A DNA stretch of 64,000 nt from Saccharothrix ecbatanensis (lineage in GTDB: Bacteria; Actinomycetota; Actinomycetes; Mycobacteriales; Pseudonocardiaceae), in contig NZ_JACHMO010000001.1 in the NCBI RefSeq assembly GCF_014205015.1, positions 8,370,001 through 8,434,000 of the forward strand, given 5' to 3'. The translations under genes were made by a program, and so were the position numbers. Shown here piece by piece: positions 59,277 through 64,000 of the stretch. The notes beneath the pieces are model-generated. The model saw only the letters and a list, made by a program, of their open reading frames with translations, was not told where the DNA came from and did not search any database. Each line of letters opens with the position of its first letter. Position 1 is the stretch's first letter.

Positions 59277-60629
59277 ATGAGCACAGTGGTGGAGACCGAG
59301 AGCGTGACGCCGCAGGCGAAGCGGCGTGGTCGGTGGATCGACAACTGGGAGCCGGAAGACCCGTCGTTCTGGGAGACGACCGGCAAGAAGGTGGCCCGCA
59401 AGAACCTGATCTTCTCCATCCTGGCGGAGAACCTGGGCTTCACGGTGTGGAGCCTGATGAGCATCGTCGTCGTGAGCCTCGGCTCCGTCGGCTTCAGCTT
59501 CAGCGTCGGCCAGACGTTCTGGCTGCTGATCGTGCCGAACCTGGTCGGCGCGGTGCTGCGCATCCCCTACACGTTCGCGGTGCCGAAGTTCGGCGGCCGG
59601 GCGTGGACCACGATCAGCGCCGCGCTGCTGCTGATCCCCTGCACGATGCTGGCGATCGCGGTGGCCGATCCGAGCACGCCGTACTGGTTCTTCCTGCTCA
59701 CATCGGCCGCGATGGGCTTCGGCGGCGGCAACTTCTCGTCCTCGATGGCGAACATCTCGTTCTTCTACCCGGAGGGCAAGAAGGGCCTGGCGCTCGGCCT
59801 CAACGCGGCGGGCGGCAACCTCGGCGTGGCGATGGTGCAGCTGGTCGTGCCGATCATCATCTCCCTCGGCACGGGCATCAACCTGGCCTACGCGGCGCTG
59901 TTCTGGATGCCGTTCGTCGTCATCGCCTCGGCGTGCGCGTGGTTCCTGATGGACAGCCTCACGCAGGCCAAGCCGGACGGCTCGTCGTACAAGAAGGCGA
60001 TGTCGAACAAGCACACGTGGGTGATGTCGTTCCTGTACATCGGCACGTTCGGCTCGTTCATCGGCTTCTCGTTCGCGTTCCCGTCGCTGATCAAGCTGAG
60101 CTTCGTGGAGTACAAGAGCTTCGTCGCGCTGGCGTTCCTCGGCGCCCTCATCGGCTCGGTGAGCAGGCCGTTCGGCGGCTGGCTGTCGGACCGGTTCGGC
60201 GGCGCCCGGATCACCATGGCGGTGTTCCTCGGCCTGGCGGTCGGCACGGTCGGCCTGCTGATCAGCATCGAGACCCGCAGCTTCGCGCTGTTCTTCAGCG
60301 CGTTCATCGCGCTGTTCGTGCTGGCCGGCGTCGGCAACGGCTCCACCTACCGGATGATCCCGGCCATCTTCGCCGCCCAGAGCGACGACGTGCGTTCGGC
60401 GAAGCGGCAGGCCGCGGCGGTGGTCGGCATCGCGGGCGCGATCGGCGCGTTCGGCGGCGTGCTGGTGAACCTGGTCTTCAAGTTCTCGCTGGAGGGCAGC
60501 AAGACGCTCGCCCCGGCGCTGACCGCGTTCCTCGTGTTCTACGGCCTGTGCATGGCCACCACCTGGTGGTTCTACATGCGTCGCAGGGTCTTCGCGCGGC
60601 GTCCGAGCCTCGCATATGCCGGTGTGTGA
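59277..60629 (+). CDS. narK: Nitrate/nitrite transporter, NarK/NasA (NNP) family
   Basis: A 450-aa MFS permease. A 50-residue soluble N-terminus (NWEPEDPSFWETTGKKVARK) precedes twelve predicted helices starting with NLIFSILAENLGFTVWSLMS. The nitrate signature occurs twice: AMGFGGGNFSSSMANISFFY with PEGKKGLALGLNAAGGNLGV, and VGNGSTYRMIPAIFAAQSDD. The conserved Arg of the substrate site is in LRIPYTFAVPKFGG. It imports nitrate and/or exports nitrite. GGGAGGG precedes ATG 59277. Confidence 0.95.
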   Translation: MSTVVETESVTPQAKRRGRWIDNWEPEDPSFWETTGKKVARKNLIFSILAENLGFTVWSLMSIVVVSLGSVGFSFSVGQTFWLLIVPNLVGAVLRIPYTFAVPKFGGRAWTTISAALLLIPCTMLAIAVADPSTPYWFFLLTSAAMGFGGGNFSSSMANISFFYPEGKKGLALGLNAAGGNLGVAMVQLVVPIIISLGTGINLAYAALFWMPFVVIASACAWFLMDSLTQAKPDGSSYKKAMSNKHTWVMSFLYIGTFGSFIGFSFAFPSLIKLSFVEYKSFVALAFLGALIGSVSRPFGGWLSDRFGGARITMAVFLGLAVGTVGLLISIETRSFALFFSAFIALFVLAGVGNGSTYRMIPAIFAAQSDDVRSAKRQAAAVVGIAGAIGAFGGVLVNLVFKFSLEGSKTLAPALTAFLVFYGLCMATTWWFYMRRRVFARRPSLAYAGV

Positions 60630-60666
60630 CACACACAACGCTCTGAAGTGCGGCGTGAGGCTGCTT

Positions 60667-60683
60667 TAACACCTGCGCAACAT
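60667..60683 (+). promoter_or_regulatory. nirB upstream TAAC-N6-GCAACAT motif
   Basis: TAAC (60667-60670), ACCTGC, GCAACAT (60677-60683). It shares the TAAC-N6 spacing with the nasC and narK promoters, but its second half reads GCAAC, closer to the GAAAC half-site of described GlnR boxes. It lies about 66 bp upstream of the nirB start. Confidence 0.4.
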
Positions 60684-60748
60684 TCGCGACCTTGGCACGA
60701 CACGGTGCCCGGTGAGCATTGACCCGGGCAGAAGGAGGGGTTGGTCCC

Positions 60749-63259
60749 ATGACGCGAACGCTGGTAGTCGCCGGTCACGGCATGGTCGGTCACCGGCTCG
60801 TGGAGGCCCTCCGCGAGAAGGACGTCACCGGCCAGTGGCGGATCGTCGTGTTCGCCGAGGAGTCCCGTCCCGCTTACGACCGCGTCGCGCTGTCGTCCTA
60901 TGTGGACAGCTGGGACGCGGGCTCGCTGAGCCTCCCTCCGCACGACGACACCGTGGAACTGCGCCTGAACGACCAGGTCGTGCACATCGACCGGGACGCC
61001 AAGGTGGTGCGCACGACGAGTGGTCGGGTGCAGCCGTACGACGCGCTGGTGCTGGCCACCGGCTCGGTGCCGTTCGTCCCCCCGGTGCCGGGCCGTGACC
61101 TGCCCGGATGTCACGTCTACCGGACCATCGACGACCTGGACGGCATCCGCGCCACGGTCGAGTCGGCGCGCGGCGGCGGCCGGCACGCGGGCATGGTGCT
61201 CGGCGGCGGCCTGCTCGGGCTGGAAGCCGCGAACGCGTTGCGCGGGATGGGCATCTCGCCGCACGTGGTCGAGCTGGGCCCGCGCCTGATGCCGCTCCAG
61301 GTGGACGAGGGCGGCGCCGGGCTGCTCAAGCGGCTGGTCGAGAAGCTGGACCTGACCGTGCACACCGGCACGTCCGCGTCGTCCATCGAAGAGGACCGCG
61401 GCCGGCTCATCGCCAAGCTGTCCAACGGCGTCGAGCTGGACCTGGACGTGGTGGTGTTCTCCGCCGGCATCCGGCCGCGCGACGAGCTCGCCCGCTCGTT
61501 CGGCCTCGAGGTCGGCCCGCGCGGCGGCATCGTGGTGGACAAGGCCTGCCGCACGTCCGACCACGACATCTACGCCATCGGCGAGTGCGCCAACCTCGAC
61601 GGAATGGTGTACGGACTGGTCGCTCCCGGGTACTCCATGGCCGAAGTGGTGGCCGACCGCCTGCTCGGCGGCGGCGCGGAGTTCCCCGGAGCCGACATGT
61701 CCACCAAGCTGAAGCTGCTCGGCGTGGACGTGGCCTCGTTCGGCGACGCCCACGCGAAGGAAGAGGGCGCGCTGGAGGTCGTCGTCAACGACGCCGTCGC
61801 CGGCACCTACGCCAAGCTCGTGGTGTCCGACGACGCGAAGACCCTGCTCGGCGGCATCCTCGTCGGCGACGCGTCCAAGTACACGTCGCTGCGGCCCCTC
61901 GTCGGGCGTGCCCTGCCCGGTGACCCGGTGGCCCTGATCGGGCCGGAGGGCGGCGTCGAGCTGACGCTGCCGCACGACGCGCAGGTGTGCTCGTGCCACG
62001 CGGTCACCAAGCAGCAGATCGTGGACGTGGTGAACTCCGGCGACGCGGTCGACGTGCCGGGCATCAAGGCGTGCACCAAGGCGGGCACCGGCTGCGGCTC
62101 GTGCGTGCCGATGCTGAAGAAGCTGCTGTCCGAGTGCGGTGTCGAGCAGTCCAAGGCGCTGTGCGAGCACTTCGACCACTCCCGCGCCGAGCTGTTCGAG
62201 GTCGTCCGCTCCACCGGCATCACCACGTTCACCGACCTGATCACCCGGCACGGCCGCGGCCTCGGCTGCGACATCTGCAAGCCCGCCGTCGCCTCGATCC
62301 TCGCGTCGCTGGACAACGGGCACGTGCTGGAGGGCGAGCAGGCCACCCTCCAGGACACCAACGACCGCTTCCTGGCCAACATGCAGCGCAACGGCACCTA
62401 CTCGGTCGTGCCGCGCATCCCCGGCGGCGAGATCACCCCGGAGAAGCTGATCGTCATCGGCGAGGTCGCCCGCGACTACGGGCTGTACACCAAGATCACC
62501 GGCGGGCAGCGGATCGACCTGTTCGGCGCGACCGTCGACCAGCTGCCGGCGATCTGGAAGCGCTTGGTGGACGCCGGTTTCGAGTCCGGGCACGCCTACG
62601 GCAAGGCGCTGCGCACGGTGAAGTCGTGCGTCGGCACCACGTGGTGCCGGTTCGGCGTGCAGGACTCGGTGTCGCTGGCCATCGAACTGGAACTGCGCTA
62701 CCGGGGCCTGCGGTCGCCGCACAAGCTCAAGTCCGCCGTGTCCGGCTGCGCGCGCGAGTGCGCCGAGGCGCGGGGCAAGGACTTCGGCATCATCGCGACC
62801 GAGAACGGCTGGAACCTGTACGTCGGCGGCAACGGCGGCTTCACGCCCCGGCACGCGGACCTGATCGCGTCCGATGTGGACACCCGGACCCTGATCAAGC
62901 TGATCGACCGGTTCCTGATGTTCTACATCCGCACGGCGGACCGGTTGCAGCGCACCTCGACCTGGATCGAGTCGCTGGAAGGCGGGCTGGACCACCTGCG
63001 CGACGTCATCGTGGACGACAGCCTCGGCATCTGCGCCGACCTGGAGGCCGCGATGGAGAAGCACGTGGACAACTACGCCGACGAATGGCGTGGCGTGCTG
63101 GAGGACCCGGAGAAGCTGTCCCGCTTCACGTCGTTCGTCAACGCGCCCGACACGCCCGACCCGACGATCTCGTTCCGTGAAGAGCGCGGCCAGAAAGTGC
63201 CGGTCTTGTTGGGTGTTCCCGCTTTCGGTGAGGCGGAGAGTCCGGAGGTTTCCCGATGA
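60749..63259 (+). CDS. nirB: NAD(P)H-dependent nitrite reductase large subunit
   Basis: An 836-aa NirB. The N-terminal FAD/NAD domain has VVAGHGMVGHRLVEALREKD, LVLATGSVPFVPPVPG and LGGGLLGLEAANALRGMG. The BFD [2Fe-2S] domain carries Cys414, Cys416, Cys449 and Cys452. The nitrite/sulfite-reductase halves follow, with siroheme-[4Fe-4S] ligands Cys627, Cys633, Cys667 and Cys671 (CVGTTWC; CAREC). It reduces nitrite to ammonium in the cytoplasm with six electrons from NAD(P)H. GGAGGGG precedes ATG 60749. It overlaps nirD by 4 bp. Confidence 0.97.
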   Translation: MTRTLVVAGHGMVGHRLVEALREKDVTGQWRIVVFAEESRPAYDRVALSSYVDSWDAGSLSLPPHDDTVELRLNDQVVHIDRDAKVVRTTSGRVQPYDALVLATGSVPFVPPVPGRDLPGCHVYRTIDDLDGIRATVESARGGGRHAGMVLGGGLLGLEAANALRGMGISPHVVELGPRLMPLQVDEGGAGLLKRLVEKLDLTVHTGTSASSIEEDRGRLIAKLSNGVELDLDVVVFSAGIRPRDELARSFGLEVGPRGGIVVDKACRTSDHDIYAIGECANLDGMVYGLVAPGYSMAEVVADRLLGGGAEFPGADMSTKLKLLGVDVASFGDAHAKEEGALEVVVNDAVAGTYAKLVVSDDAKTLLGGILVGDASKYTSLRPLVGRALPGDPVALIGPEGGVELTLPHDAQVCSCHAVTKQQIVDVVNSGDAVDVPGIKACTKAGTGCGSCVPMLKKLLSECGVEQSKALCEHFDHSRAELFEVVRSTGITTFTDLITRHGRGLGCDICKPAVASILASLDNGHVLEGEQATLQDTNDRFLANMQRNGTYSVVPRIPGGEITPEKLIVIGEVARDYGLYTKITGGQRIDLFGATVDQLPAIWKRLVDAGFESGHAYGKALRTVKSCVGTTWCRFGVQDSVSLAIELELRYRGLRSPHKLKSAVSGCARECAEARGKDFGIIATENGWNLYVGGNGGFTPRHADLIASDVDTRTLIKLIDRFLMFYIRTADRLQRTSTWIESLEGGLDHLRDVIVDDSLGICADLEAAMEKHVDNYADEWRGVLEDPEKLSRFTSFVNAPDTPDPTISFREERGQKVPVLLGVPAFGEAESPEVSR

Positions 63260-63576
63260 CACCTGTGTGCGAGTTGAGCGCCCTTCGGCCCGACCAAGGG
63301 GTGGCGGCCCTGCTCCCCGACGGTTCCCAGGTGGCGGTGTTCCTCACCTCGGCCGGGACCGTGCACGCGTTGGGCAACATCGACCCGTTCAGCGGCGCGG
63401 CGGTGATGTCGCGCGGGATCGTCGGCGACCGGGGTGGCGTGCCGGTGGTCGTGTCGCCGGTCTACAAGCAGGCGTTCGAGCTGACCACCGGCAAGTGCCT
63501 GGACGACCCCTCGACCGGGGTGCCGGTGCACCCGGTGGTCGTGACCGACGGCATCATCCAGGTCGGGTCACCGTGA
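63256..63576 (+). CDS. nirD: Nitrite reductase small subunit
   Basis: A 106-aa Rieske-fold subunit (TPVCELSALRPDQGVAALLP; TVHALGNIDPFSGAAVMSRG; VVSPVYKQAFELTTGKCLDD). As usual for NirD, the Rieske Cys-His ligand pairs are absent, so no [2Fe-2S] cluster is bound. It stabilises or completes the NirB enzyme. The ATG overlaps the nirB stop, and its own stop overlaps the next GTG. Confidence 0.95.
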   Translation: MTPVCELSALRPDQGVAALLPDGSQVAVFLTSAGTVHALGNIDPFSGAAVMSRGIVGDRGGVPVVVSPVYKQAFELTTGKCLDDPSTGVPVHPVVVTDGIIQVGSP

Positions 63577-64000
63577 ACGCCGCCCCGCTGGCCGGGTACA
63601 CGGTCGGTGTGACCGCCGCCCGGCGGGCCGACGAGCTCTCGGCTTTGCTGGAGCGCAAGGGCGCGACCGTGCTCCAGGGTCCCGCCATCCGGATCGTGCC
63701 GCTGCCCGACGACGCGGAGCTGCTGGCCGCGACGAAGGCCGTGGTGGAGGAGCCGGTGGACGTCGCCGTGGCGACCACCGGCATCGGCTTCCGCGGCTGG
63801 GTCGAGGCGGCCGAGGGCTGGGGTCTGGGCGCACGGCTGCTGACCCGGCTGTCGGGGGCGCACGTGTTGGCGCGTGGGCCGAAGGCTCGGGGTGCCGTGC
63901 GTGCCGCCGGTCTGGTGGACGCGTGGTCGCCGGAGAGCGAGAGCAACGCCGAGTTGCTGGACTACCTGATGCGTGCCGGTGTGTCGGGCAAGCGCATCGC
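63573..64000 (+). CDS. HemD-domain regulator of nitrate assimilation (NnaR type), 5' part
   Basis: The frame opens at GTG 63573 (GTGA overlap with nirD) and runs off the window after about 142 codons. The visible part is a uroporphyrinogen-III synthase-like fold: GYTVGVTAARRADELSALLE, RKGATVLQGPAIRIVPLPDD, VAVATTGIGFRGWVEAAEGW and HVLARGPKARGAVRAAGL. In actinomycetes such proteins next to nirBD usually carry a C-terminal DNA-binding domain and act as NnaR. A plain HemD making siroheme precursor is the alternative, since the C-terminus is not visible. Confidence 0.85.
   Translation, partial: MNAAPLAGYTVGVTAARRADELSALLERKGATVLQGPAIRIVPLPDDAELLAATKAVVEEPVDVAVATTGIGFRGWVEAAEGWGLGARLLTRLSGAHVLARGPKARGAVRAAGLVDAWSPESESNAELLDYLMRAGVSGKRI

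Noticed and set aside
60620..60637. GTGTGTGACACACAC near the narK stop as a Crp-like site.
   Set aside because: The arms do not fit TGTGA-N6-TCACA spacing, and the symmetry is imperfect; it is more likely simple-sequence DNA.
60572..63262. An 896-codon open frame antisense to nirB.
   Set aside because: It mirrors nirB codons in a GC-rich genome. The translation is His/Arg/Val-rich without domains, while nirB has all its cluster ligands.

Overview
This is a very GC-rich window in which nearly all codon third positions are G or C. GTG starts are common, and many genes appear to be transcribed without a leader: a TANNNT hexamer lies 6-8 nt before the start codon. Gene order and protein features point to an actinomycete, probably of the order Pseudonocardiales (Saccharothrix, Lentzea and Actinosynnema are plausible relatives). 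This is an inference from family and order resemblance, not a database result.

The left half (about 0-34 kb) keeps the order of the Mycobacterium tuberculosis block Rv1212c-Rv1239c. It has divergent glgM/glgC (alpha-glucan synthesis), an O-methyltransferase, the envelope-stress set sigE-rseA-htrA-tatB, mrp, a DUF1003 membrane protein, an MgtE_N/CBS protein, an Rv1234-like membrane protein, the trehalose importer lpqY-sugA-sugB-sugC, and corA. Lineage-specific genes are inserted between these. They include an SRPBCC-ArsR-DUF899 operon, a streptomycin-kinase-like phosphotransferase, a CitE-like lyase, an AAA ATPase next to a frameshifted DUF4276 gene (probably a dead defence pair), an acyl-CoA dehydrogenase, a short-chain dehydrogenase, a collapsed AbiE toxin-antitoxin remnant, an acetyltransferase, a ParB-like protein and a metallophosphoesterase.

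The middle (34-41 kb) is mostly accessory: a MaoC hydratase, two DUF2332 paralogues on either side of corA, NUDIX, bacterial PH-domain, PHP and RecB-like nuclease genes, a secreted ricin-type lectin and an alpha/beta hydrolase. Two unlisted micro-ORFs flank corA: a 22-codon upstream ORF and a 31-aa single-helix membrane peptide downstream.

The segment from 41.4 to 55.6 kb follows the M. tuberculosis block Rv3212-Rv3205c: PQQ-type propeller, rhlE-like DEAD helicase, MiaE-like ferritin, DUF3107, TetR, DUF3152 metzincin-like protein, moeZ and a TIGR02569 kinase-like protein. It is interrupted by a DUF4873/TetR/AurF-type diiron oxygenase/hydrolase module and by a serpin.

The right end (55.7-64 kb) is a complete assimilatory nitrate/nitrite cluster: molybdenum nitrate reductase, its FAD/[2Fe-2S] partner, the NarK transporter, nirB, nirD and the start of a HemD-domain regulator of NnaR type. 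Three promoters in it share a TAAC-N6-heptamer arrangement.

Non-coding features include several strong bidirectional hairpin terminators, a textbook Crp-type palindrome (TGTGA-N6-TCACA) at 1710-1725, a two-copy dispersed repeat, and a recurring oddity: tandem duplications that include the stop codon at gene 3' ends. No tRNA, rRNA, CRISPR array or complete insertion sequence was seen.
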